Both the position numbers and the translations under genes were made by a program. Below, in pieces: positions 35,071 through 43,232 of a stretch of 64,000 nucleotides of DNA. The DNA is from Algoriphagus sp. Its GTDB lineage: Bacteria > Bacteroidota > Bacteroidia > Cytophagales > Cyclobacteriaceae. The stretch covers positions 1-64,000 of the forward strand of contig NZ_JAQWXX010000132.1 in assembly GCF_029254265.1 (NCBI RefSeq), in the 5' to 3' direction. The first letter of the stretch is position 1, and every line of letters begins with the position of its first letter. The notes below the pieces were generated by a model. The model saw nothing but the letters and a program-made list of their open reading frames with translations. It was not told where the DNA came from and made no database searches.

Positions 35071-35548
35071 AGATTTGATGAGTTTGGATCACTTTTCCTA
35101 AAAACCCCTCTATTGATTCATCGAGTATTGTGTAGATTTCTTCAAATCCCTCTTCACCACCGTAATAAGGGTCTGGTACAGATTGTCCCTCACTTCCTTC
35201 GGCAAAATCCCTCATGAGATAAATCTGCTTTGTTTGGAATCCAAAACGCTCTTTGAGGTTATTTAGTATTCGGAGATTGCTATCATCCATCGCAATGATG
35301 TAATGAAAATCCCTTAAATCAGTTCGATTGACTTGCCTTCCTCTATGATTAATAGTAAGGTTATGTTTACCCGCACATTTAATGGTTCGCTCGTCTGGGA
35401 GTTCACCGATATGAAAATCCGATGTCCCTGCACTATCTGATTTGAATTGGTGATGTATTCCAGCTTCCTCGATTTTCTTATTGAAAATTGCCTCTGCCAA
35501 AGGCGATCTACAGATATTTCCAAGACATACAAATAGCACTTTAATCAT
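35063..35548 (-). CDS. Low molecular weight protein-tyrosine-phosphatase family
   Basis: A 161-residue cysteine phosphatase. The P-loop is VCLGNICRSPLAE at residues 7-19 (CxxxxxR) and the general-acid motif is VPDPYYGGEEGFEEIY near 125-140. In pairs with fructosamine kinase, such enzymes are thought to remove the phosphate from protein-ribulosamine-5-phosphate before the kinase acts. The start codon opens this three-gene minus-strand operon; the end overlaps the kinase by eight bases. A role as a real tyrosine phosphatase is the alternative. Confidence 0.9.
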   Translation of the reverse strand: MIKVLFVCLGNICRSPLAEAIFNKKIEEAGIHHQFKSDSAGTSDFHIGELPDERTIKCAGKHNLTINHRGRQVNRTDLRDFHYIIAMDDSNLRILNNLKERFGFQTKQIYLMRDFAEGSEGQSVPDPYYGGEEGFEEIYTILDESIEGFLGKVIQTHQIYV

Positions 35549-35731
35549 ATTACATCGAATGGAAGACTAAATTCGGGTACGAAAAATTTGGGCTTTGAAA
35601 TTACTGATTTTTATCAGGAATTGCATGTGGTTGAGATCTTTTTTCCTGAATTAATACAAAATCTTTGGTATTTGGCTGGAAAGGAAAAGTTGATGAAATA
35701 GGTTTTGCCTCTGATTGTCTACTTTTGGAAA

Positions 35732-36973
35732 ATGAAATTGATTTATCGGTTTGGAATTTTATTAGCACGCTTGTTTCTGCCTTTGGCGGCGCTTATGATT
35801 CCTCGGATAGCTCATTTTTTAGATGGTCGCAAAACGCTGTTTGAGAAGTTAAGCAAATTCAAAGAAGGTAATTCTGCCAAAACAGCATGGTTTCATGTTG
35901 CTTCTCTCGGAGAATATGAGCAGGCAATACCCGTAATTGAATCATTGAAAACAGTCTTTCCGGACTACCATGTTGTTATTAGTTTTTTTAGTCCTTCTGG
36001 TTATGATCATGTGATCAAGAAACCTCAGCAACAAGTGGATTTCATTAGCTATCTCCCTATCGATACTAAGCGAAATGCTGAAAAATTTGTACAATTACTT
36101 AATCCTGATTTGGTGTTTTTTGTCAAATACGATCTATGGTATCATCACTTGAGCGCTATTAAAACTCGAAAAATCCCGCTTTATCTGATTTCGGCCTCTT
36201 TCCGTTCCGATCAAATCTATTTTAAAAGGATTCCATTTTTCAGGAATTTACTTTTCTTCTTTGATCAGATTTTCACTCAAAATCAAAATAGTATAGACTT
36301 ACTTCAATCGATAGGTTATAGTGATGGGATGTTAGCTGGAGACACTCGTTTCGATCGAGTTGTGGAGATAGCAAAGAGTCCCAAAATTTTCGAGGATATC
36401 AATAAATGGAAGGACGAAAGGCCTGTATTGGTAGCTGGTTCAGTCTGGGGTGAGGATATGAGTTTATTAATTCCCTTGATTAATTCAAACCCAGATTATC
36501 GATGGATAATCGCACCTCATTCCCTTGATCCTTCTCCAATGATAGATTGGGCGTCGAGACTTAAAGTCTCTAGTGTTCGATATTCAGAGTGGGATAAGAG
36601 TGGAGATTATCAAGTTATATTTATAGACAATATTGGAATGTTAAGTTCACTTTACCAGTTTGCAAAGCTAGCCTATGTAGGAGGTGCATTTGGGAAAGGT
36701 CTTCATAATATACTGGAGCCGATTGCTTTTGGGGCGCCGGTTATTTATGGAAAGTTGAAAAAAGAATCCAAATTCCCGGAAGCAGCTCAGAGTCAATTAC
36801 AAGGTTGTGGTTTCGAAGTAGAAGATTTTGAGGGATTAAACAGTGTATTTGAGAATCTTCAAGATTCTGATTATTACAAAAAAAGTAAAGATTCTGCGAT
36901 GGCTTGGGTAGAAGCAAATAGAGGAGCTGCAGCAAAAATCATATCCAAAATTAGTTTAAAAGGCGAGCTATGA
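35732..36973 (+). CDS. waaA: 3-deoxy-D-manno-octulosonic acid transferase
   Basis: WaaA (KdtA) transfers Kdo from CMP-Kdo to lipid A precursor at the inner membrane, so the cell makes lipopolysaccharide or lipooligosaccharide. An N-terminal hydrophobic anchor (residues 4-20) is followed by AWFHVASLGEYEQAIPVIESLK (the acidic base region) and the C-terminal LAYVGGAFGKGLHNILEPIAFGAPV. The ORF track begins at a TTG nine codons earlier; the ATG at 35732 is preferred. Its stop overlaps the rsgA ATG by four bases. Confidence 0.92.
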   Translation: MKLIYRFGILLARLFLPLAALMIPRIAHFLDGRKTLFEKLSKFKEGNSAKTAWFHVASLGEYEQAIPVIESLKTVFPDYHVVISFFSPSGYDHVIKKPQQQVDFISYLPIDTKRNAEKFVQLLNPDLVFFVKYDLWYHHLSAIKTRKIPLYLISASFRSDQIYFKRIPFFRNLLFFFDQIFTQNQNSIDLLQSIGYSDGMLAGDTRFDRVVEIAKSPKIFEDINKWKDERPVLVAGSVWGEDMSLLIPLINSNPDYRWIIAPHSLDPSPMIDWASRLKVSSVRYSEWDKSGDYQVIFIDNIGMLSSLYQFAKLAYVGGAFGKGLHNILEPIAFGAPVIYGKLKKESKFPEAAQSQLQGCGFEVEDFEGLNSVFENLQDSDYYKKSKDSAMAWVEANRGAAAKIISKISLKGEL

Positions 36974-37893
36974 AAGGAAGAGTAATCAAATCTACCGGGA
37001 GCTGGTATATTGTTCAGACAGATTCGAGTCTAGTTTCCGCAAGGTTAAAAGGGAAGTTTAAGCAAGATGAACTGAAGTTGACTAATCCAATAGCCGTGGG
37101 GGATTGGGTAGAAATGGAAAAGGAGGAAAATCAAGATACTGCGGTCATTAATGAGATTCTTCCGAGGGAAAATTACGTCATTCGAAAGTCCACAAGAAAG
37201 CAGCATTTCTCCCATATTATTGCAAGTAATATAGATCAGGCAATACTGGTCATTACCATGAAAAATCCACGGACTTCTTTGGGGTTCATTGATCGGTTTT
37301 TGGTGAGTACAGAAAGTTTTAGAATCCCAGCAATCCTTGTAGTCAATAAAATGGACTTGTTGTCTGGAGAATCCGCCGAAGATTGGTTGTTGGATATTCA
37401 TGAAATATATGAGCCATTAGGGTATAAAGTGATTGAAGTGTCCGCATTGTATACTGAAAATCCTAAAGAACTTTTCCAGCCATTTCTCGAGGGAAAGACA
37501 ACGCTTATTTCCGGACATTCCGGGGTAGGAAAATCAACCTTGCTAAATGCATTGATTCCTAAAGCAGCACAGAGTACCAAAGAAATATCCTCTTTTAGTG
37601 ACAAAGGCGTTCATACGACTACATTTGCAGAGCTTTTTCCATTGGAATATGATGGAAGTCTAATTGATACTCCAGGAATCAAAGAGTTTGGAATACTGGA
37701 TATAGAGGATAATGAACTTTCTCATTATTTCCCCGAAATGCGGAAGTATCTTGGTCAATGCAAATACAACAATTGCCAGCATGTGAATGAGCCCGGATGC
37801 GTAGTATTACAAAAATTGGAGGAAGGCTTTATTCATCCCTACCGCTATCAAAGCTATTTGAATATTCTAAATGAAGAGGACAACAGGAGATAG
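36970..37893 (+). CDS. rsgA: Ribosome small subunit-dependent GTPase A
   Basis: RsgA is a circularly permuted GTPase that checks late 30S subunit maturation. The OB domain is residues 1-70; G4 VVNKMDL near 119-125 precedes G1 GHSGVGKSTLLNAL near 178-191 and G3 DTPGIKEFG near 235, the permuted order of the family; a zinc motif follows (CKYNNCQHVNEPGC near 265). The start overlaps the waaA stop (ATGA), so it is translationally coupled. Confidence 0.95.
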   Translation: MKGRVIKSTGSWYIVQTDSSLVSARLKGKFKQDELKLTNPIAVGDWVEMEKEENQDTAVINEILPRENYVIRKSTRKQHFSHIIASNIDQAILVITMKNPRTSLGFIDRFLVSTESFRIPAILVVNKMDLLSGESAEDWLLDIHEIYEPLGYKVIEVSALYTENPKELFQPFLEGKTTLISGHSGVGKSTLLNALIPKAAQSTKEISSFSDKGVHTTTFAELFPLEYDGSLIDTPGIKEFGILDIEDNELSHYFPEMRKYLGQCKYNNCQHVNEPGCVVLQKLEEGFIHPYRYQSYLNILNEEDNRR

Positions 37894-37952
37894 TGGACGG
37901 ATTAAATTTTGAATCCGCACATAAATACTTAATTTTCATTTTTAAAAGAATT

Positions 37953-38447
37953 ATGAGCGAAGTACTCAATCACGAGCAAATCAAGAAGAAAATCACACGA
38001 ATGGCTTATGAGATTTATGAAAGAAATCTCAATTCAAAAGCGGTAGTTTTAGCTGGTATTTCTGGTATGGGGATGACATTGGCAGATCTTTTAGCAAAAG
38101 AACTTCAAGCTATTTCCCCTTTGAAAGTGGAGGAAGTTGAAGTGATCTTGGATAAATCTAATCTTGCAGAGGCTGAAGTAAAGCTTTCTAAAAACATTGA
38201 TCTACAAGGGAAAACCTTACTGATCGTAGATGATGTCCTTAATACCGGAAAAACACTTGCCTATGCTATGAAACCATTTTTAGACATTGAGTTGTATAAA
38301 ATGGAAGTAGCAGTGTTGGTCAACCGAAGTCACGGCTTATTTCCAATTCGGCCTGATTATACGGGATATGAGCTTTCCACAACCTTCAATGAGCATATTC
38401 GAGTAGACTTTTCTACCGAAAACAATTATTCTGTACATCTTCACTAA
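37953..38447 (+). CDS. PyrR-like phosphoribosyltransferase family protein
   Basis: A 164-residue PRTase fold protein. The PRPP-binding loop reads [19 protein letters not shown] near 92-110. Order and length resemble PyrR, an RNA-binding regulator and uracil PRTase, but Bacteroidetes have many such proteins of unclear role. The ORF track starts at GTG 37893, directly after rsgA; the ATG at 37953 is a better start ([14 protein letters not shown]). It sits in the waaA-rsgA-panB transcript with 4-60-base gaps. A purine or xanthine PRTase role is the alternative. Confidence 0.75.
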   Translation: MSEVLNHEQIKKKITRMAYEIYERNLNSKAVVLAGISGMGMTLADLLAKELQAISPLKVEEVEVILDKSNLAEAEVKLSKNIDLQGKTLLIVDDVLNTGKTLAYAMKPFLDIELYKMEVAVLVNRSHGLFPIRPDYTGYELSTTFNEHIRVDFSTENNYSVHLH

Positions 38448-38451
38448 CCTT

Positions 38452-39273
38452 ATGTCAGTTTATTCTTCCGCTACTATAAAGCGAATCACTACTCATATAC
38501 TCCAGGAAATGAAGGATCGTGGAGAGAAGATTTCTATGCTTACTGCTTATGATTTTTCGATGGCGAAGATTGTTGACGCAGCGGGTATTGATATCATCCT
38601 AGTAGGGGACTCGGCTTCCAATGTAATGGCAGGTCATGAAACTACCCTGCCGATCACCTTGGATCAGATGATTTATCACGCATCAGCTGTGGTAAGGGCA
38701 GTGAAGCGATCATTTATCGTGGTAGATATTCCTTTTGGAAATTATCAGGGCAATAGTTCTGAGGCATTACGATCTGCAATCCGGATAATGAAAGAATCTG
38801 GTGCGCACGCAGTCAAGGTGGAGGGCGGAGCAGAAATCAAAGAATCCGTGATTCGTATCCTCAGCGCTGGAGTTCCTGTAATGGGGCATTTGGGCTTGAC
38901 TCCTCAGTCAATTTATAAATTTGGTACTTATACCGTTCGGGCAAAGGAAGAGGCAGAGGCAAACAAACTCCTAGAGGATGCCAAAATTCTTGAAGCTTGC
39001 GGATGTTTTGCGATTGTGTTGGAGAAGATTCCTGCCGAGTTGGCGACAAAAGTGGCTCAGACTGTTTCTATACCTGTTATTGGAATTGGTGCAGGAGGAG
39101 GAGTGGATGGACAAGTGCTTGTGATGCATGATATGCTGGGAATCACTCAAGAATTCAAGCCAAGGTTTTTACGGCAATATGCCGACCTACAAGGAATCAT
39201 GATGGAGGCTTTTTCCAATTATATCAAAGATGTGAAAAGCCAAGATTTCCCGAATGAGGGAGAGAGTTATTAA
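38452..39273 (+). CDS. panB: 3-methyl-2-oxobutanoate hydroxymethyltransferase
   Basis: PanB makes ketopantoate, the first step of pantothenate and CoA synthesis. The 273 residues show the TIM-barrel motifs [29 protein letters not shown] (residues 23-51), [19 protein letters not shown] near 96, [12 protein letters not shown] near 120 and [23 protein letters not shown] near 200. It lies four bases after the PyrR-like gene, and a strong two-way terminator follows. Confidence 0.95.
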   Translation: MSVYSSATIKRITTHILQEMKDRGEKISMLTAYDFSMAKIVDAAGIDIILVGDSASNVMAGHETTLPITLDQMIYHASAVVRAVKRSFIVVDIPFGNYQGNSSEALRSAIRIMKESGAHAVKVEGGAEIKESVIRILSAGVPVMGHLGLTPQSIYKFGTYTVRAKEEAEANKLLEDAKILEACGCFAIVLEKIPAELATKVAQTVSIPVIGIGAGGGVDGQVLVMHDMLGITQEFKPRFLRQYADLQGIMMEAFSNYIKDVKSQDFPNEGESY

Positions 39274-39287
39274 GCTTCAGATCGGAC

Positions 39288-39328
39288 AAAAGCAAAAGGC
39301 TGGAAAATTTTTCCAGCCTTTTGCTTTT
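39288..39328. terminator. Bidirectional terminator after panB
   Basis: Twenty-base arms AAAAGCAAAAGGCTGGAAAA (39288-39307) and TTTTCCAGCCTTTTGCTTTT (39309-39328). It can end panB (plus) and the unknown secreted-protein gene (minus). Confidence 0.85.
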
Positions 39329-39344
39329 AAGTGAAGGGGAGCAA

Positions 39345-40430
39345 TTAGTCCTTCACAAGAGTTTTGAAATTATAAATTCCGCTTCCGATTAGTTCTTTCA
39401 TTGAGCCTTTAGCAGCTTCGATGTAGGTCTTAGTATCGCAAGCCACATAATGTGACGCTAAATTTAATTCTCCGCCCGAAACCATCACCAATTGGGGATA
39501 TCCAGTTTTACTAAATGTGGCTACTTCAGCTGAGGTCACTTCTACCAGCTTGTCTTCTTTGAAAACTCCGTCAAAATACACGGCCCTTTTGAGACCAGTA
39601 CTCGAGTCGAACATTGGAGAGCTCGCCATATGACCTGCCACAAAGCGAACTCGGGAAGCTAGAGTAGCTGAGGCTCCTGAATTAGTAAATCCCTTCGCAA
39701 AACTAGTTAAACTCATCTGTTCGTTATCTTTAGTTGATGTCGAAACATCTAATCTTAGATTAATATCAGCCTTCACTTTTGAGGATGCATAGTTTCCCCA
39801 GCTGACAGAGCTCGCGTCCAATGCTACAAAAGGGAAAACAAATGTAGCTTCAGCGATATAGGCTTCACCTAAATCTTGAGAAAGTTTTGAACTGGTATCA
39901 GTAAAAGTTCCTTTTTCCCGACCACTGTTTGAAACTCCTTTTACCCAATATTCATAGTCCGAAGGAGTGACCATCACAAAACCTTTTACTTGATCTGTGG
40001 AAGTGGCACCACCCTTTAATTTGGTATAACCAGCATAGTAATCAGTTTTTCCAGCTTCTTCAGCTGAGATAATTTCGTATCCATCTGCTTCTAGCTGTGC
40101 TACAAAATCTGCATAAGCTTCATCAACTAGTTTTTGAAAATCAGGGATGTCAACTCCGCTCAACTGGACTCCCATGCGAGTTTTCGTGCCGGATACTGTG
40201 GTTACACTGTTGGCACTTTCATTCTTGTATGCAGCGGTACTTGAAGAAGCTTCTTCAAAGACTTCGAATAGCGCTCGAAATTTCTGGATGTAAACTCTCT
40301 TTGGAGATTTGGATGATTGCTTGTTTCTGTGAAAAGATCCTACGTCATAATCTTTGGAAGAAATGTATGGATCTGCTGGCTGTAATATTCCGGCAAGGAC
40401 TAATAGGATAATTGTAAGTAGTGATTTCAT
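39345..40430 (-). CDS. Unknown secreted protein
   Basis: A 361-residue protein with an N-terminal signal-like segment (residues 1-18, LLTIILLVLAGILQPA). The mature protein has a basic N-terminal part, then a Ser/Thr-rich stretch (SSSTAAYKNES, SANSVTTVSGTKTRMG) and possible repeated motifs around a KADINLRLDVSTSTKD region. I do not recognise a domain. It has its own candidate promoter (40488-40495) and lies alone between panB (convergent) and the glycogen cluster. Periplasmic or surface location is inferred. Confidence 0.55.
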   Translation of the reverse strand: MKSLLTIILLVLAGILQPADPYISSKDYDVGSFHRNKQSSKSPKRVYIQKFRALFEVFEEASSSTAAYKNESANSVTTVSGTKTRMGVQLSGVDIPDFQKLVDEAYADFVAQLEADGYEIISAEEAGKTDYYAGYTKLKGGATSTDQVKGFVMVTPSDYEYWVKGVSNSGREKGTFTDTSSKLSQDLGEAYIAEATFVFPFVALDASSVSWGNYASSKVKADINLRLDVSTSTKDNEQMSLTSFAKGFTNSGASATLASRVRFVAGHMASSPMFDSSTGLKRAVYFDGVFKEDKLVEVTSAEVATFSKTGYPQLVMVSGGELNLASHYVACDTKTYIEAAKGSMKELIGSGIYNFKTLVKD

Positions 40431-40698
40431 AGCTTTTAGAGTAAATGGTTGTATTTCTTCTTGGATCTAAATTAGCCTTTACGTAGTCAAAAATACAATT
40501 ATTGAATTCTTGAGTGATTCAATTAGGCAGGCCTGAAAAAGAATTAAAATACTGAATATTAGACGGTTAAAATGATTTTATTATTAATTAAAAAATAAGT
40601 TTTGATAATTAAATACGGCAAATGCCCTACAAGAAAAAAGGGCTACTAAATTATCTTTTTAAAAAACTTGAAACTTTTCGGTCAATTTTTCTCAAAAA
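40431..40698. other. Intergenic gap with one promoter only
   Basis: 268 bases of AT-rich DNA. The only features are a -7-like box near 40490 and, just after it, the terminator of the GH57 gene. No small ORF or RNA is apparent. Confidence 0.5.
40488..40495 (-). promoter_or_regulatory. Candidate -7 box of the unknown secreted protein
   Basis: On the minus strand TATTTTTG matches TAnnTTTG, 57 bases upstream of the ATG. A TTG lies about 24 bases further upstream, slightly too far for a canonical -33. Confidence 0.4.
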
Positions 40699-40721
40699 AA
40701 AGACCGGTTTAACCGGTCTTT
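40699..40721 (-). terminator. Terminator of the glycogen cluster
   Basis: Inverted repeat AAAGACCGGTT/AACCGGTCTTT with a one-base centre; on the minus strand it is followed by TTTTT. It ends the GDE-GT4-GH57 transcript. Confidence 0.8.
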
Positions 40722-40724
40722 ATT

Positions 40725-41936
40725 CTAGGCCTCAGCCTCTTGTTCTTTTATTTTTTCTTTAAGCCTCAGGACGAAATCACTTAGTACATTCATGTAATTT
40801 ATGAATGCATCGTAAGGAGAATCATAAGGACTAAAGTAAGAGTGTATGTCTCCATCCGAAAAGAATTTGGTACACATATAATAGAAATGATCAGAAGTCT
40901 GCAGATATGTCCAATCGCGCTTAATTTCTGCATCGTCGATTTGATTGACCATTTTTTCTAACTCATATAGTTTGCCAAATGCTTCATCCTGAAGGTCGTT
41001 ACCCAACCAAGCGGTCAAGTCCCGCTCTTCATCAGCCCAAGATATAGGCGTAGGGACATGAATTTTACCTATAGGTGGAACTTTTGCTACCACTTCGGAA
41101 GGAGTTGAAAAGCCATAATTGGTGTGCTTAAAAACTGCCTCCGGTAGATGCTTCATGAATTCAAAAATCCCTGTTTCTGCCCACTGATGCTCTCCGAAGG
41201 TCTCATAATCCATGAAAAGATTAATAACCTCCTCTGATTGAGGTACATTATTGATCCATTTTACAAACTTATCTGTAGTCAATGGATAATCAGCCCATGT
41301 CTTATTTCCAAATCGGAATGCGATATCATCACTGAGTTGGAAATTCTTTAAAAGGACTTTCAATTTTGGCTCAATACTATTGCAATACACATAATTGGGG
41401 CTTTTCCAGCCTAAGATATGCTTAGCTCCTTCAGTTAGAGTTGCCTCAAAACCCATCTCTGCAATCATGGCTCCGATTTGATCCGAATAGATTAATTCAG
41501 TATTCCTAAAGATCGTTGGAGTATAGCCGTTGAATAATTTCTTTATTTTTTCCTGGTGATTTCTCACCATAGTCTGAAACTCAGCCTTGCTTTTCAGTGA
41601 AGCAAGCGAGTGGCCGTAGGTTTCATTCAACAGTTCCACATGTCCTGTGTCAACTAATTTCCGAAAGCTTTCAAGTACATCTGGTGCATAAGATTCCATT
41701 TGATCTAGGAAAGTCCCAGACATAGAAAAGCAAATTTTAAAGCCACCATCATACTTGTTGATCAATTCCAATAGTAGTGCGTTCATTGGCAAGTAGCACT
41801 TTTGAGCAACTCTCCTCATGACACTTCTATTTAGAAAGTCATCCCAATAATGATGATCCTCACCAATGTCAAAAAAACGATAAGGTTTTAAACGATAAGG
41901 TTGGTGAACCTGGAAGTAAAAACAGATAGTTCTCAT
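40725..41936 (-). CDS. Family 57 glycoside hydrolase (alpha-amylase-like)
   Basis: A 403-residue enzyme of the GH57 family: the N-terminal FQVHQPYRLKPYRFFDIGEDHHYWDD and HVELLNETYGHSLASL blocks contain the nucleophile region, and FMDYETFGEHQWAETGIFEFM near 235 carries a conserved acid. It probably hydrolyses or transfers alpha-1,4-glucan in the cytoplasm. It overlaps the GT4 gene by four bases and ends the glycogen operon. This debranching enzyme-GT4-GH57 order is conserved in many Bacteroidetes. Confidence 0.9.
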   Translation of the reverse strand: MRTICFYFQVHQPYRLKPYRFFDIGEDHHYWDDFLNRSVMRRVAQKCYLPMNALLLELINKYDGGFKICFSMSGTFLDQMESYAPDVLESFRKLVDTGHVELLNETYGHSLASLKSKAEFQTMVRNHQEKIKKLFNGYTPTIFRNTELIYSDQIGAMIAEMGFEATLTEGAKHILGWKSPNYVYCNSIEPKLKVLLKNFQLSDDIAFRFGNKTWADYPLTTDKFVKWINNVPQSEEVINLFMDYETFGEHQWAETGIFEFMKHLPEAVFKHTNYGFSTPSEVVAKVPPIGKIHVPTPISWADEERDLTAWLGNDLQDEAFGKLYELEKMVNQIDDAEIKRDWTYLQTSDHFYYMCTKFFSDGDIHSYFSPYDSPYDAFINYMNVLSDFVLRLKEKIKEQEAEA

Positions 41937-43222
41937 GATTTCTCAGCTAATATTTTTTGATAGATGGTGACAAGTTTGGCAGCCACATGCTCCCATTTCA
42001 ATTTTTTCAATTCTTCAGTACCCAACTCTTTGAACATTTTAGAAATACCTTCATAGTGAAGTAGCGCAAAAGTGGCATCTGCCATTGAGTCGATATCCCA
42101 AAAATCAACTTTGATTGCATTATCAAGTACCTCTGCCACTCCTGATTGCTTAGAGATAATGACAGGTGTATTATGTCTTACTGCCTCTAAAGGAGAAATG
42201 CCAAATGGTTCTGAAACTGACGGCATAACATACACATCACTGATTGCATACATATGGTCCACATCATCTCCTTTCAAGAAGCCCGTAAAATGAAACTTGT
42301 CAGCAATCCGAAGTTCTGCTACTCGGTCGATCATTCTATTCAGTAGGTCTCCGGAACCAGCCATCACAAAACGCACGTTCGGATCTCTTTCGAGCACTTT
42401 TTTTGCAGCTTCCACAAAGTATTCAGGGCCTTTCTGGAAAGTGATTCTACCTAAGAATGTCACTATTTTCTCAGGGACTTTCTTGTTGTAAGTAGATTTG
42501 ATAATTGAAGCATCCAGCACTGCATTGTGTAATACACTGATTTTGTGTGCTGGAACTCCATATTTATCAATGATGATATTTTTGGTCAATTGGCTTACCG
42601 CACATACGTGATCTGCAGCATGCATGCCAGCTCGTTCGATTTCGTATACCGGCTTATTTACAGATTGACCTGATCGATCAAATTCAGTTGCATGTACGTG
42701 CGCAACCAATGGTTTACCGCTTATTTCTTTAGCAGCAATTCCTGCCGGGAATGATAGCCAGTCATGCGCATGAATAATATCGAAGTCACTTCGATCTCTT
42801 GCGATTTGAGCTCCTGTGAGAGCATATCTTGAAACCTCCTCTAGTAGATTTTTTCCGTATTTCCCACTGAATTCATATTTCGTTGAAAAAATACTTTCAT
42901 CTACATCAGCTCGATCATGGATGGCATAATCAGTGAATTTTTGGTACTCTTCCGGGCCAAGATAGGGTACTAAGAAACTGCTGACTTCCAAGTAGGTGAG
43001 ATTTTTCCAAATAGATTTAAATTTTTTCTCCCGGTAGTCAATAGAAATATCACTGGCATTCACAAAATCTGCCATTTGTTCTTCATCACCCCAAAGTTTT
43101 GGGACAACAAAAATGACATCTTGCTTATGGTGAACCATTCCTTTTACTAAGCCGTAGCAAGCTGTACCTAGGCCTCCTGAAATATGTGGTGGGAATTCCC
43201 ACCCAAACATTAATACCTTCAT
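41933..43222 (-). CDS. Family 4 glycosyltransferase (glycogen synthase-like)
   Basis: A 429-residue GT4 enzyme with the N-terminal MKVLMFGWEFPPHISGGLGTACYGL (glycine loop), the inter-domain HAHDWLSFPAGIAAKEISGKPLVAHVHATEF and the C-terminal donor site VMPSVSEPFGISPLEAVRHNTPVIISKQSGVAEV. It is expected to extend alpha-glucan chains; Bacteroidetes use this type in place of some GlgA forms. The start is 10 bases after the debranching enzyme stop, and its end overlaps GH57 by four bases. Confidence 0.9.
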   Translation of the reverse strand: MKVLMFGWEFPPHISGGLGTACYGLVKGMVHHKQDVIFVVPKLWGDEEQMADFVNASDISIDYREKKFKSIWKNLTYLEVSSFLVPYLGPEEYQKFTDYAIHDRADVDESIFSTKYEFSGKYGKNLLEEVSRYALTGAQIARDRSDFDIIHAHDWLSFPAGIAAKEISGKPLVAHVHATEFDRSGQSVNKPVYEIERAGMHAADHVCAVSQLTKNIIIDKYGVPAHKISVLHNAVLDASIIKSTYNKKVPEKIVTFLGRITFQKGPEYFVEAAKKVLERDPNVRFVMAGSGDLLNRMIDRVAELRIADKFHFTGFLKGDDVDHMYAISDVYVMPSVSEPFGISPLEAVRHNTPVIISKQSGVAEVLDNAIKVDFWDIDSMADATFALLHYEGISKMFKELGTEELKKLKWEHVAAKLVTIYQKILAEKS

Positions 43223-43232
43223 AAAAAGTCCT

